The notes under the pieces are model-generated. The model did not search any database, was not told where the DNA came from, and saw only the letters and a program-made list of their open reading frames with translations. DNA of 64,000 nucleotides from Eurosta solidaginis (lineage: Eukaryota > Arthropoda > Insecta > Diptera > Tephritidae): assembly GCF_040869045.1 (NCBI RefSeq), contig NC_090323.1:261830392-261894391 (forward strand), written 5' to 3'. The position numbers and the translations under genes are program-made. Below, piece by piece: positions 24,340-34,911 of this stretch (position 1 is the stretch's first letter; the number at the start of each line of letters is the position of its first letter).

Positions 24340-24502
24340 AAGTGCCTGTTGGACTTCCGCAAGGTTTTGTCCTGGCACCTATACTGTTTAATGTCTATAT
24401 TAATGATATAACCAATTCTCTTAAGTACTGTGATATTAAGCTCTTTGCTGACGATAAATTGTTGATGCTTAGTGGAGATAATATCACTGAAATATATATA
24501 AA

Positions 24503-26660
24503 ACAAGTAAGGAAGGCTAAGTTCGGGTGTAACCGAACATTACATACTCAGTTGAGAGCTGTGGAGACAAAGTAAGGGAAAATCACCATGTTGTAAAAAG
24601 AACCTAGGGTAACCCTGGAATGTGTTTGTATGACATGTGTATCAAATGGAAGGTATTAAAGAGTATTTTAAGAGGAAGTGGGCCATAGTTCTATAGGTGG
24701 ACGCCTTTTCGAGATATCGCCATAATGGTGGACCAGGGGTGACTCTAGAATTTATTTTGTACGATATGGGTATCAAATGAAAGGTATTAATGAGTATTTA
24801 AAAAGGGCGTGGGCCTAAGTTCTATAGATGCATATCAAACGAAAGGTGTTAATAAGTGTTTTAAAAGGGAGTGGGCCTTAGTTCTATGGGTGGACGCCTT
24901 TTCGGGATATCGCCATAAACGTGGACCAGGGGTGACTCTAGAATGCGTTTGTACAATATGGTTATCAAATGAGAGGTGTTAATGAGTATTTTAAAAGGGT
25001 GTGGGCCTTAGTTCTATAGGTGGACGCCTTTTCGAGATATCGCCATAAAGGTGGGCCAGGGGTGATTCTAGAATTTTTTGTACGGTATGGGTATCAAATG
25101 AAAGGTGCTAATGAGTATTTTAAAAAGAAGTGGGCCTTAGTTCTATATGTGGACGCCTTTTCGAGATATCGCCATAAACGTGGACCAGGGGTGACTCTAG
25201 AATGTGTTTGTACAATATGGGTATCGAATTAAAGGTATTAGTGAGGGTTTTAAAAGGGATTGGCCCTTAGTTGTATATGTGAAGACGTTTTCGAGATATC
25301 GACCAAAATGTGGACCAGGGTGATCCAGAACATCATCTGTCGGGTACCGCTAATTTATTTATATATGTAATACCACGAACAGTATTCCTTCCAAGATTCC
25401 AAGGGCTTTTGATTTCGCCCTGCAAAACTTTTTCATTTTCTTCTACTTAATATGGTAGGTGTCACACCCATTTTACCAAGTTTTTTTCTAAAGTTATATT
25501 TTGCGTCAATAGACCAATACAATTACCATGTTTCAACCCTTTTTTCGTATTTGGTATATAATTATGGCATTTTTTTCATTTTTCGTAATTTTCGATATCG
25601 AAAAAGTGGGCGTGGTCATAGTCGGATTTCGGCCATTTTTTTCACCATTACAACGTGAGTTCAGATAAGTACGTGAACTGAGTTTAGTAAAGATATATCG
25701 ATTTTTGCTCAAGTTATGGTGTTAACGGCCGAGCGGAAGGACAGATGACCGACTGTGTATAAAAACTGGGCGTGGCTTCAACCGATTTCGCCCTTTTTCA
25801 CAGAAAACAGTTACCGTCCTAGAATCTAAGCCTCTACCAAATTTCACAAGGATTGTTTGTTCGACTTATGGCATTAAAAGTATCCTAGACAAATTAAATG
25901 AAAAAGGGCGGAGCCACGCCCATTTTGAAATTTTCTTTTATTTTTGTATTTTGTTCCAACATATCATTACTGGGGTTGAATGTTGACATAATTTACTTAT
26001 ATACTGTAAAGATATTAACTTTTCTTTTAAAATTTGAATTTAGAAAAATTTTTTTTTAAAAGTGGGCGTGGTCGTTCTCCGATTTCGCTAATTTTTATTA
26101 AGCAGACATACAGTAATAAGAGTAACGTTCCTACCAAATTTCATCATGATATCTTCAACGACTGCCAAATTACAGCTTGCAAAACTTCTAAATTACCTTC
26201 TTTTAAAAGTGGGCGGTGCCACGCCCATTGTCCAAAATTTTACTAGTTTGCTATTCTGCGTCATAAGTTAAACTCACCTACCAAGTTTCATCGCTTAATC
26301 CGTGTTTGGTAATGAATTATCGCACTTTTTCGATTTTTCGGAATTTTCTATATCGAAAAAGTGGGCGTGGTTATTGTCCGATATCGTTCATTTTAAATAA
26401 CGATCTGAGATGAGTGCCCAGGAACCTACATACCAAATTTCACCAAGATACCTCAAAATGTACTCAAGTTATCGTGTTAACGGACAGACGGACGGACGGA
26501 CGGACGGACGGACGGACATGGCTCAATCGAAGTTTTTTTCGATACTGATGATTTTGATATATGGAAGTCTATATCTATCTCGATTCCTTTATACCTGTGC
26601 AACCAACCGTTATCCAATCAAAGTTAATATACTCTGTGAGCTCTGCTCAACTGAGTATAA
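24503..26660 (+). mobile_element. 2.2-kb non-autonomous repeat, copy A
   Basis: The left end reads ACAAGTAAGGAAGGCTAAG, then the hairpin TTCGGGTGTAACCGAA and TACTCAGTTGAGAGCT. The right end reads AGCTCTGCTCAACTGAGTA, the approximate inverse, so the element has subterminal inverted repeats. Inside are a tandem block (24620-25330), several GTGGGCGTGG motifs, and a GGAC microsatellite at about 26484-26517. It has no coding capacity. Copy B lies at 33084-34911 in the opposite orientation. I recall this as a very common tephritid repeat; its class is unclear. Confidence 0.8.
24620..25330 (+). repeat. Internal tandem repeat of about 128 bp in copy A
   Basis: About five to six units share TGGACGCCTTTTCGAGATAT, CAGGGGTGACTCTAGAAT and GGTATCAAATGAAAGGT. 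Successive TGGACGCC starts at 25021 and 25150 give a period of 129. One unit near 24800 is shortened. Copy B holds fewer units, so the block is length-variable. Confidence 0.8.
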
Positions 26661-27590
26661 TTACAAGACGACTTAAATAGAGATATGATTGGTTATGCTC
26701 GAATAGATTGAAACTGAATATAAGCAAAACACAATTTATGGTTATATCAAGAAGGCATTTTCAAAACAATGAATTACCACTTCTAAATATAAACAGCGAA
26801 GCAATTGACAAACTCAAGTATTTAGGAATCAAAATCGATGATAAACTCAACTTTAGTGAGCACATCCAACATTATTCTTCATTATGATAGATAGCCAAAT
26901 TTACAAACTGCAAAATCAACAGAACCGAGCTATGCGATTTATTCTTAGGAAACGCTATGACACACTTATCAGAGATATGCTCGCCGCTCTAAATTGGCTA
27001 AGCATTAAACAGATACTGTTTTATCAAACGATGAAATTTATTAGAAACATAATAGACGGCAACTTGCCTAATTATTTGAAAAGTAACATAAAATATGTAA
27101 GAAATATTAATTCTGTAAATACAAGAAGAAGTAATGATTTTAATTTACCAGCGTATAGAACAGAAGCACACAAATGTAATCTGTACTATAAAGGACTAAA
27201 ATTCTACAATGAATTACCAAATTAAGTAAAATCTAGTAACATAAGGGAATTTAAACACAAATTGAACAATTACTGTACAAACACTGCCATTCTAGTGCAA
27301 GCTGGGCAAACTTTCGTATCACATACATCCCGAGTACTCTACGCTGGCACTAGGAAGCTTTCGCACGTATGTAAAAAGTAGCCGAAGGTCATACTGTAAC
27401 GGCCCACTCAACCTAATAAGTGCATCGCCGTTCCGATGTTGCCTTCGCACTTTAAATATGTTAACAGCGTCAGATATAACTGGTACGATCCTTGCGTTGA
27501 TATCATTCGTCTGCTACCCATCTTTCACTCCATTTGGGCATTCAGTAGATATAAGCTAGGCTTAGTAAAAGCTGTAAGAAATAAATAAAT

Positions 27591-28490
27591 AAATAAATTT
27601 TGAGCAACAACACTGTTGGAAACTAAGTGGTTTGACATAATCAAGATCTTGCATAAAGAGTTAAGGGACGTTAATTTAGACTTATTTAGATGTCTGTTCA
27701 TCTTTAAATTTAATGCGCTTAAGACGGCATATATAGGAATGTAGAAATTGATTTTACATCGATACAAGGAAAAAAGGGTGGGTGTATCTATGTACGCGTG
27801 TGAGAAGTTATACTTCTTTGTCATCATTCAAAAATAGTTTTTAATTGTACGCCAATAACTAATTTCAATAAAATAATAAAAGAAAGAAATTAAATAAATA
27901 AATATTTGTTTTCATAAATTAAGTGAAAAATAAATTCGCGAATTGATCAAATGTTATTTTTTTTAAATTATGTCCACTGCCGTAGCATCTTCTTATCTAT
28001 CATTGGCTGATGACAACACATACCATCGAATCATGAAAAAAATTTCTTAAAATAGACCGGTCCTGGCCCAATTCCCGAAAAAGGTCGTTAGTACATACTT
28101 ATTCACCCAAAGTTCAGGCAAATCGAACAGTGAATTGAAATTGATCTAATAGATCAGTCCCTGGTCCACTTCCGAGAAAGAAACTTCACAGGAACACTCT
28201 CAGGATTCGCACAACAAATGCGATTTATTACAATAAATCGGACCCTGATCCACTTTCCGCAAAGAAAGGAATTAGCCCTCTACCAAATATCAAGCAAATC
28301 ACACTATTAACTGTTTTATATAGAATAGGTCGGCCTTGGTCCACTTCCTGAACCAAATTGTGAATCTAAACCATCCTCAAACCCGCTTGAACACACACAC
28401 AAATTTTAACAAAATCGCTCCAGTCGCTTAGGAGGAGTTCAGTGACAAACACACGTACAGATGAAATATTATATACATATTTATAAGATC
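27591..28490 (+). repeat. Right half of the interrupted 870-family repeat and its 3' extension
   Basis: TTTTGAGCAACAACACTG through CGCGTGTGAGAAGTTATAC (about 27825) matches the right end of the array at 47815-48045. Both copies continue into GATCTAATAGATC and GGAGGAGTTCAGTGACAAAC, so the dispersed element is longer than one array unit. The end near 28486 is ATATTTATAAGAT. Confidence 0.7.
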
Positions 28491-28998
28491 GATTAAATCT
28501 TCTTAGTGTAGTGGAGTTTATTTTTCTCTTTAGAAATTTATTTAGTCAGAACATACATATGTAAATGAAAAAATGAATTTAACTTAGTAATAGAAAAGAA
28601 ATTAAAAAAAATTATTAGAAATTAGCGTTTTTACAACCCCCTTTTAAAACCAAGGCATCACTGTGATGCATTTGCATGTCGTAAAATTACTTGTGTTGTT
28701 TTTTTTAAGCCACCACAAGACACAGCAGGTAGAATTGAAATTGCCCCTACCCAAAAGTTCGACCCAAAGGGGGGGGAGGCATCAGAATTCGTTTTAGAGG
28801 TATGGTTCCTTCGGCAAAGTTTCTTATTTTGATCCCTAGAATACGATTTTCACAGAGCAATGAGCGATTTTTAAATCGACCCGCCCTAATACATATATAC
28901 AAACATACCAAAAATAGAGGCGCTATTTCTACTTTTTTGGTAGCCTTTTTTCGAATATATACATACATGCATATAAGTATGTACATTTGAGCGGGTCG
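28491..28998. other. AT-rich DNA, no gene seen
   Basis: No coding stretch or repeat is recognised; it contains a short run of G at about 28769-28777. Confidence 0.4.
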
Positions 28999-29672
28999 TA
29001 AAAAAAAGATGTAACAACCTGCCCCAAAATTTGAAACTTATGTTGAGAAGGTTTCGGAAAAAATTTTAAACATTTTTTTGATCCTTCGAACTACAGCCGA
29101 AATTGCTTTTGCGCAGCCAATGCATACCAATTTTGTATCACCATTTTGCACATTTTTTTAGTTTTTTGTTCTTTTTTATATTTGTATAAGTTTTCTAAAA
29201 AAAAGTAATTAAAATAAGTTTTTGTTTTTATTTATCAAATAACTCAAGAATTTGACAAATGGTTCACCGCTTTGAGTACGACGGTGAAGAACGAGTTGAA
29301 GGATGAGCTTCACCATCGTCTTAGTTTCCACATAATACAGTTTCTTCGCCGCCGCTTTGAGGAGACCAAGCCTTTAGCGAAATGGTTTAAAAGTAACAAT
29401 GTCATGAATTTTAAAATACTTTCGGCTGGTAAAACAAATAGGTACTTTAGGGGGGATAGAACACAATTAAGGGACCTACTCAAGTGAAAACGACTTCATT
29501 GCTCGAAATGACATTAAAAGCAAAAATGCAGATTAACAAGACCAAAATAATGACATATCAATTTAAAAGGATGTCAGTCGAAAGATTTAAGTAAATTAAA
29601 AAACATATTTCCGAAACTTTCTCAACATAAGCTTCAAATTTAGGGGTGGATTCACACTTTTTTTTTTTTGTA
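28999..29672. mobile_element. MITE-like element with inverted ends
   Basis: AAATTTGAAACTTATGTTGA with GAAGGTTTCGGAA at 29030-29062 is inverted at about 29607-29642. The flanking bases are also similar in inverse (CTGCCCC against the complement of GGGGTGG). The total is about 670 bp. The interior holds a 71-codon frame (29272-29487) without a known domain. Confidence 0.55.
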
Positions 29673-29795
29673 ATGGCGACCAATCCGGTCTAATGCACAT
29701 CCCACTCAAAACAATTCTGCGCGTACAATTCACAGTGAAAATACACACAAACTCACTTTATGGATTTGGCTGAAAACCAAAAACTAATTAATTGG

Positions 29796-30313
29796 CTAAG
29801 GTAAGGTTATGGCCGGGTCAGCGAGTTTCATGAACTGGAATGGTGCGGAGACCGAGGAGTCAATCGTCGCCGTTGGGCTAAGACGCGCATGCCGTGCTAC
29901 CACGGTAGCCTGGGTCGTGATCCTATCCGTAATTCCATACTTCCCGCGCAACACTAAAGCACACTTCGTAAGTCTGGTTTTTTTAATCCGCTCGAGTTGG
30001 ACGTCATTGGCTAAGTGCGCGTCTATCACGGACGTCGGCGCGCAGGGATCAACGAGTGCGCGCACCAAATAGAGGCGCCCCCTGCCTCTATTCGTATGAT
30101 CGCTGTAGGAGCAATAGCTATGAATGGTCGGGTGATCGTTGTCGCGTCGTTGGTTTTGAGCAATCGCCCTGTCCTGAAACCGGTAGGGTGGTATGCTATG
30201 ATATCAATAACAAATACATTGATTTCCATAAGGTTGGTTGGATCAGCTCTTTTATACCGATATGGATTGATCAAGTTTGCCTCACTTATTTCTTTATTTT
30301 CTTTTTGTCTCAT
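29796..30313 (-). pseudogene. Retroelement aspartic-protease fragment
   Basis: On the minus strand, IRIEAGGAS (30026-30313 frame) leads after a frameshift into VRALVDPCAPTSVIDAHLA (29796-30068 frame). This fits a retroelement protease with the catalytic D in ALVD. It is followed by a divergent core (CALVLRGKYGITDRITTQA). No RT or CCHC motif is attached, so the parent element (gypsy-like or BEL/Pao) cannot be named. It lies about 135 bases downstream of the protease homolog's stop. Confidence 0.5.
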
Positions 30314-30439
30314 GTTCTTTTCATGAACGAGGGAACTTAAAAGCTATTTCTAAAGTTTGATTTCACAACCTAAGGCATTTGCATACGTCACATCTTAAAT
30401 GCATACAAATAAAGTTTTTTTTAAATCGAAATTACATTC

Positions 30440-30445
30440 TTTATT
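30440..30445 (-). terminator. Polyadenylation signal AATAAA of the protease homolog
   Basis: AATAAA on the minus strand begins two bases after the TAA stop codon (30448-30450). The 3' UTR may thus be very short. Confidence 0.6.
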
Positions 30446-30447
30446 AT

Positions 30448-31233
30448 TTATCTATTTAATAGTATCGACCGATATATGAAATATCGAACGTTATGATTAC
30501 TTATACTTGTATATAAAGTCGGATAATTTGGGTTCAAACATTGTACCCCAGCTGATACCACCGCACATAGTTTTCCATTATAAATGGCCGGTGCACCAGC
30601 ATCTCCCGAACATGCATCACTTGCCAGTGCCCGATCTGTTAAACAAATTAGTGTTGATGGGAAATTTTTCCTTGCCGCCGCATATCTAGCCGCATAACGA
30701 TACACACATTCGTCATTTGGGACTACTTCAAATTCAGCAGACTGGAGTACAGGGCAAGGTTGCTCAATGTGTGCATATTGCGAACCCCATCCAATAACTC
30801 GCAATTTTATGGCCGGGTTTAACTCAGTATCGCAAAGTTGTACTGGTTTTATTGTTGCGCTCTCGCCGAGGTGTACATCCAACCAAATCACAGCTAAATC
30901 AATGTCCACCAATGCCGGATGAATATCAGTTGGACGAATTATACGCTTCGCAGTGCGAACTGTTATTGCACAACGGTAATCGGTTACACCAGCTCTAATT
31001 GTGATGCGAGACGGGATGAAATCATTCAAGCAATAATCAGTTGTAAGCACCTTCTTCTTAGAGAGTATAGTACCTACGCAACGATAATGCCCGTCAATAT
31101 GTACTGACACCACATAAGGGCTATTTCTTATATCCCAATTACGGCCACCTAAAATGCGATTTTGCGAATCCGTAATAGTTGAAACGCAGATAAGGATAAA
31201 AAATAGGATAGCGAAATAATTGTTTAAGTTCAT
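30448..31233 (-). CDS. Catalytically inactive trypsin-like serine protease homolog (secreted)
   Basis: A complete 261-residue, intronless S1-family (chymotrypsin-fold) protein. Residues 1-23 form a hydrophobic signal peptide (FAILFFILICVSTI). A trypsin-like activation junction follows (R26, then ILGG). The His position is replaced: LTTDYC (63-68) stands where LTAAHC is usual, giving Tyr67. Asp is kept in VDIDLAVIW (Asp110). The Ser site reads CSGDAGAP (208-215) instead of GDSGGP, so Ser is Ala212 and a Gly is Ala214. The pocket-base Asp206 remains. With two of three triad residues lost, peptidase activity is not expected. Family knowledge: such homologs act as cofactors, ligands or decoys in immunity, digestion or reproduction; which applies here is unknown. 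The frame is open without decay, suggesting selection. The start is the first ATG after a TATA/initiator promoter. Confidence 0.9.
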   Translation of the reverse strand: MNLNNYFAILFFILICVSTITDSQNRILGGRNWDIRNSPYVVSVHIDGHYRCVGTILSKKKVLTTDYCLNDFIPSRITIRAGVTDYRCAITVRTAKRIIRPTDIHPALVDIDLAVIWLDVHLGESATIKPVQLCDTELNPAIKLRVIGWGSQYAHIEQPCPVLQSAEFEVVPNDECVYRYAARYAAARKNFPSTLICLTDRALASDACSGDAGAPAIYNGKLCAVVSAGVQCLNPNYPTLYTSISNHNVRYFIYRSILLNR

Positions 31234-31266
31234 TTTACTTTAAGACGTTCCGTTGATTTTTAAGTT

Positions 31267-31305
31267 TAAACTGAAGCAAGTTGAAGTTTGTGGGTGCTAT
31301 TTATA
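31267..31305 (-). promoter_or_regulatory. TATA box and initiator of the protease homolog
   Basis: On the minus strand TATAAATAG occupies 31305-31297, and the arthropod initiator TTCAGTTT puts the likely start base at 31272, 33 bases downstream. The 5' UTR is about 38 bases to ATG 31233. This spacing and both consensus motifs are typical of a sharply regulated fly promoter. Confidence 0.75.
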
Positions 31306-31547
31306 CAAAATTTTGTTGTGTAAATAAAAATGAATTTTGAATTGGAAAAAAGACAGCCTACTAAATTTTTGTGATTGTAGCAGCATAAGTGTGACAAGAA
31401 AAGTTTTTAATTTACGTACATTCGATTATTGTATAAAAAGCAAACACCTTAACACAGCAATACTCGTATAACGGCACTCTGATGTTTGTGAGTGTATACC
31501 CAGCCTTTAGTAACAATATAGAAGTATGACATACATATATGGTAATT

Positions 31548-31830
31548 GGCGGCCGCCGTGGTGTGGTGGTAGGATGCTCCGCCTGTCACACCCACGGTTC
31601 TGTTTTTCTAAGCGGGGTCATCCCTCGGAAGTGATTCGGCAAACACTCCGGGTGTATTTTTGCCACGAAAAGCTTCTCAGTGAAAATGCGCTCGGAGTCG
31701 ACATAAAACATGTAGGCCCAGTCACGCCAATTTTTAGGAAAAACTAAAAGGAGCACTACGCAACTTGAAAGAGAAGTTCGGCCTTAAACCTCTTCTCAGG
31801 TTATTGCGCCTTGCATTTTTTTATTTAATT
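31548..31830 (+). mobile_element. tRNA-derived SINE, copy 2 (B box damaged)
   Basis: The head GGCGGCCGCCGTGGTGTGG matches the other copies. The B-box region is shortened to ACGGTTCTG, so internal Pol III transcription is probably lost. Body and tail (AAGCTTCTCAGTGAAAATGC, CCTCTTCTCAGGTTATTGCG) match copy 1. It lies about 245 bases upstream of the protease-homolog promoter, oriented away from it. Confidence 0.75.
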
Positions 31831-32059
31831 GTTTATTTATATACAATGATGGAAAAAATAATAGGGCGAAATACTAAATAAATTATATAAGCAGCACTTC
31901 AATATCTCTCTTGGAATAGTGCACCATATAAAAACAGCATTTTAAGGTTGTTCTTTTGCGAAAAAGGGAACCAGTAGAAGTTTGGCTTGGATTGGCTTGA
32001 GATTACTCAAAATGTAGCAAAAATTCCTCCTCAAAGTTTCGATCCAAAGAACTTAATTT

Positions 32060-33060
32060 AAAATCTTGCTTAAGCATTTACTATCAGAACGTTAGAGGCT
32101 TAAGTACTAAATTAACTGACTTTCAATTGAAAACCATTCACTGTAACTATAATATTAGTGCTTTTAACGAAACATGGATGAAACACAATGTTTTAAATTC
32201 CGAAATTTTTTGCGGTGAGTACCAGAACCGGCCATAACCGTTTAGACGGTTAAGCGCCAATTAAGTAAGTAAGTAAGTAAGAGTACCAGATCTATAGAAA
32301 TGACCGCTTAAATAGGACCGGCGGTGGTGTCTTGCTAGCTGTACATTCTTCAATTCCATCTGAAGATTTTAATTTACCCGAAGTTGATTCCATCGAGTTT
32401 AAATACATCCGAATCTTACTAGGCGGGGGTCATATTTACTTAGCCGTTTGGTATATTCCACCGTCTTCTGATCTATCAGTGTATATGCACCATATTTCAC
32501 TGTTACAAACAGTCAATTCGATGATAAGGCCCATGGAATCAATGACTTAGATTTTTTTTACGACATATCTTAATTCTCTATAAGTGGGTGTGAACCTCTT
32601 GTTTTGCCAGATGACGTTTACCATACTTCTCTTAAGATAACATACGAAATCATAAGCAACGAAGTCGGCTGCACTAACAAAACACGTGTATCTACCAAGT
32701 GCTTTGATTTTTCCAAAACTAATTATAACAATTTAAATAAAGAGCTTTTGAGATAACGTGGCCTCGATATGAAGAGGATGTAGAGCAAAACGTTTTAAAT
32801 TTTAATAAAACCATTTATCCTTTATTTGACAAATATGTTCCCAAACGCACATGCTTATACAATGAACCAGTGCAAGCCTGGTTTACTAAAGGGCTAAAAG
32901 CTTTAACAAATAAAAAATCACGTTTATTCAAATTATATAAGAAAAACGGTTTACATTATGATTATGCACAGTACGCAATTCTCTGTCACAAGTATTTTGA
33001 ACTTAATAAAAAGAGTTATAAAGTTTACATATGTCCTTTTACTTTACATATATCTTTGGT
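32060..33060 (+). pseudogene. CR1-like non-LTR retrotransposon endonuclease region (decayed)
   Basis: The plus strand begins with an APE-type endonuclease block (YYQNVRGLSTKLTDF, catalytic Asn) and the Glu in AFNETWMKH. A 55-bp insertion with target duplication interrupts it, and it resumes with IYRNDRLNRTGGGVLLAVHS at 32281. IYLAVWYIPPSSD follows. Later frames encode the EN-RT linker (PVQAWFTKGLKALTNKKSRL, 32870-33030). RT itself is missing; copy B of the 2.2-kb repeat lies next. It could belong to the same family as 24340-27590, but the two pieces do not overlap. Confidence 0.78.
32226..32280 (+). mobile_element. 55-bp retroposon with perfect target duplication
   Basis: GAGTACCAG occurs at 32217-32225 and again at 32281-32289, flanking the insert exactly. 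The insert contains AACCGTTTAGACGGTT (a small palindrome) and ends in a (AAGT)n tail. Removing it restores the endonuclease frame, which proves the insertion direction. It looks like the extreme 3' end of a LINE or SINE. Confidence 0.85.
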
Positions 33061-33083
33061 TCCACTCGTCGTATCTTATTCAT

Positions 33084-34911
33084 TATACTCAGCTGAGCAG
33101 AGCTCAGAGTATATTACCTTTGTTCGCATACCGGTAATACGTAACCGCATAGACTAATCGAGATAGATATAGACTTCTATATATCAAAATTATCTGGGCG
33201 AAAAAAGAAATTCATTTAGCCATGTCCGTCCGTCCGTCCGTCCGTCAATCTGTCCGTTAACACGATAACTTGAGTAAATTTTGAGGTATCTTATTGAAAT
33301 TTTGGGCACTCATCTTGCTAATTAAATTGATCGTAATCGGACTATAACCACACCCACTTTTTCGACATCGAAAATTTCGAAAAACCGAAAAAGTGCGATA
33401 ATTCATTACCAAAGACGGATAAAGGGATGAAACTTGGTAGGTAGGTTGACTTGTGACGCAGAATAGAAAATTGGTAAAATTTTGGACAATGGGCATGGCA
33501 CCGCCCACTTTTAAAAGAAGGTAATTCAAAAGTTTTGCAAGCCGTAATTTGACAATCGTTGAAGATATCATGATGAAATTTGGCAGGAACGTTACTCCTA
33601 TTACTATATGTGTGTTAAATAAAAATTAGCAAAATCGGATAATGAACACGCCCACTTAAAGTCAAATTTTAACAAAAAATTTAATACCTTTACAGTATAT
33701 AAGTGAATTATGTCAACATTCAACTCCAGCAATGATATGATGCAACAAAATACAAAAATAAAAGAAACTTTCCGCCCTTTTTCATTTAATTTGTCTAGAA
33801 TACTTTTAATGCCATAAGTCGAACAAAAATGTACCAAACCTTGTGAAATTTGGTAAGGGCATATCTTCTATGCCGATAATTGTTTTCTGTGAAAATGGTT
33901 GAAGCCATGCCTAGTTTTTATACACAACCGACCGTCTGCCCTTCCTCTTGGCCGTTAACACAATAACTTGAGCAAAAATCGATATGTCTTTACTAAACTT
34001 TGTTCACGTTCTTATCTCGACTCACTTTATCTTGGTGTTAAAAATGGGCGAAATCCGACTATGGCCACGCCCACCTTTTCGATATCGAAAATTTCGAAAA
34101 TTGGAAAAAATGCCATAATTCTATACCAAATACGAAAAAGGGATGAAATATGGTGATTCTGGGTCACCCTGGTCCACATTTTGGTCGATATGTCGAAAAC
34201 GCCTTCACATATACTACTTAAGGCCACTCCCTTTTAAAACCCTCATTAATACCTTTAATTTGATACCCATATCATACAAACACATTCTAGAGTCACCCCT
34301 GGTTCAACTTTATGGCGATATCTCGAAAAGGCGTCCACCTATTGAAATACGGCCCACTCCCTTCTAAAATACTCTTTAATACCTTCCATTTGATACCCAT
34401 GTCATACAAACACATCCCAAGGTTAAAAAATAAAATAAATGTAAGGCGCGATAACCTCCGAAGAGATCTAAAGCCGAGCTTCTCTTACAATTTGCGTCGT
34501 GCTCCTCTTGATTTTCCCTACAAATTGGCCGGACGTGACCTACGTGATTTTATGCCGACTCCGAACGGCATCTGCAAGGCAGATGAGTTTTCACTGAGAG
34601 CTTTTCATGGCAGAAATACACCCGGAGCGCTTGCCAAACACTGCCGAGGGGCGACCCCGCTTAGAAAAATGTTCTTCTAATTGAAAAACCTTATTTCTAA
34701 AATTTTTGATGTTGTTTTGCCCGGGGTTTGAACCCAGGGCATCCGGTGTGGTAGGCGGAGCACGCTACCATCACACCACGGTGGCCGCCATCACAAGGTT
34801 ACCCTAGCTTCATTTTCCTACATGGTGATTTTCCCTTATTTTGTCTCCAAAGCTCTCAGCTGAGTATGTAATGTTCGGTTACACCCGAACTTAGCCTTCC
34901 TTACTTGTTTG
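33084..34911 (-). mobile_element. 2.2-kb non-autonomous repeat, copy B (inverted relative to A)
   Basis: The low-coordinate end (TATACTCAGCTGAGCAGAGC) and the high-coordinate end (TTCGGTTACACCCGAACTTA, then CCTTACTTGT) match copy A reversed. The internal 128-bp tandem block is shorter than in copy A. A full-length SINE is inserted at 34426-34794. The (GTCC)n microsatellite is at about 33223-33246. Confidence 0.8.
34426..34794 (-). mobile_element. tRNA-derived SINE, copy 3, full length with 7-bp target duplication
   Basis: AAGGTTA at 34419-34425 and 34795-34801 flanks the insert. On the minus strand the head GGCGGCCACCGTGGTGTGAT has an A box (TGGTGTGATGG), and GGGTTCAAACCCC a good B box (GGTTCAAACCC). 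The 3' tail is A/T-rich (AAATAAAATAAA-like). This is the best-preserved copy and the reference for the others. Confidence 0.88.

Larger units (their letters stand above)
24340..27590 (+). pseudogene. CR1/Jockey-type non-LTR retrotransposon, 5'-truncated and split by another repeat
   Basis: It starts inside RT with VGLPQGFVLAPILFNVYIND (motif B) and IKLFADDKLLMLSGD (motif C). The 2.2-kb repeat then splits it at about 24500. It resumes at about 26676 with WLCSNRLKLNISKTQFMV and KLKYLGIKIDDKLNFSEHI. A deletion of several dozen residues and a frameshift follow. The last coding segment, 26884-27225, has MRFILRKRYDT and KFIRNIIDGNLPNYL. An untranslated tail ends in (AAATA)n at about 27570-27590, the usual 3' end of such elements. 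The insertion site is inside the 870-bp repeat, so this is a clean insertion. Confidence 0.82.

Noticed and set aside
24503..26660. Helitron
   Set aside because: There are hairpins near the ends, but no TC start with a CTRR end next to the 3' hairpin, and subterminal inverted repeats are present instead.
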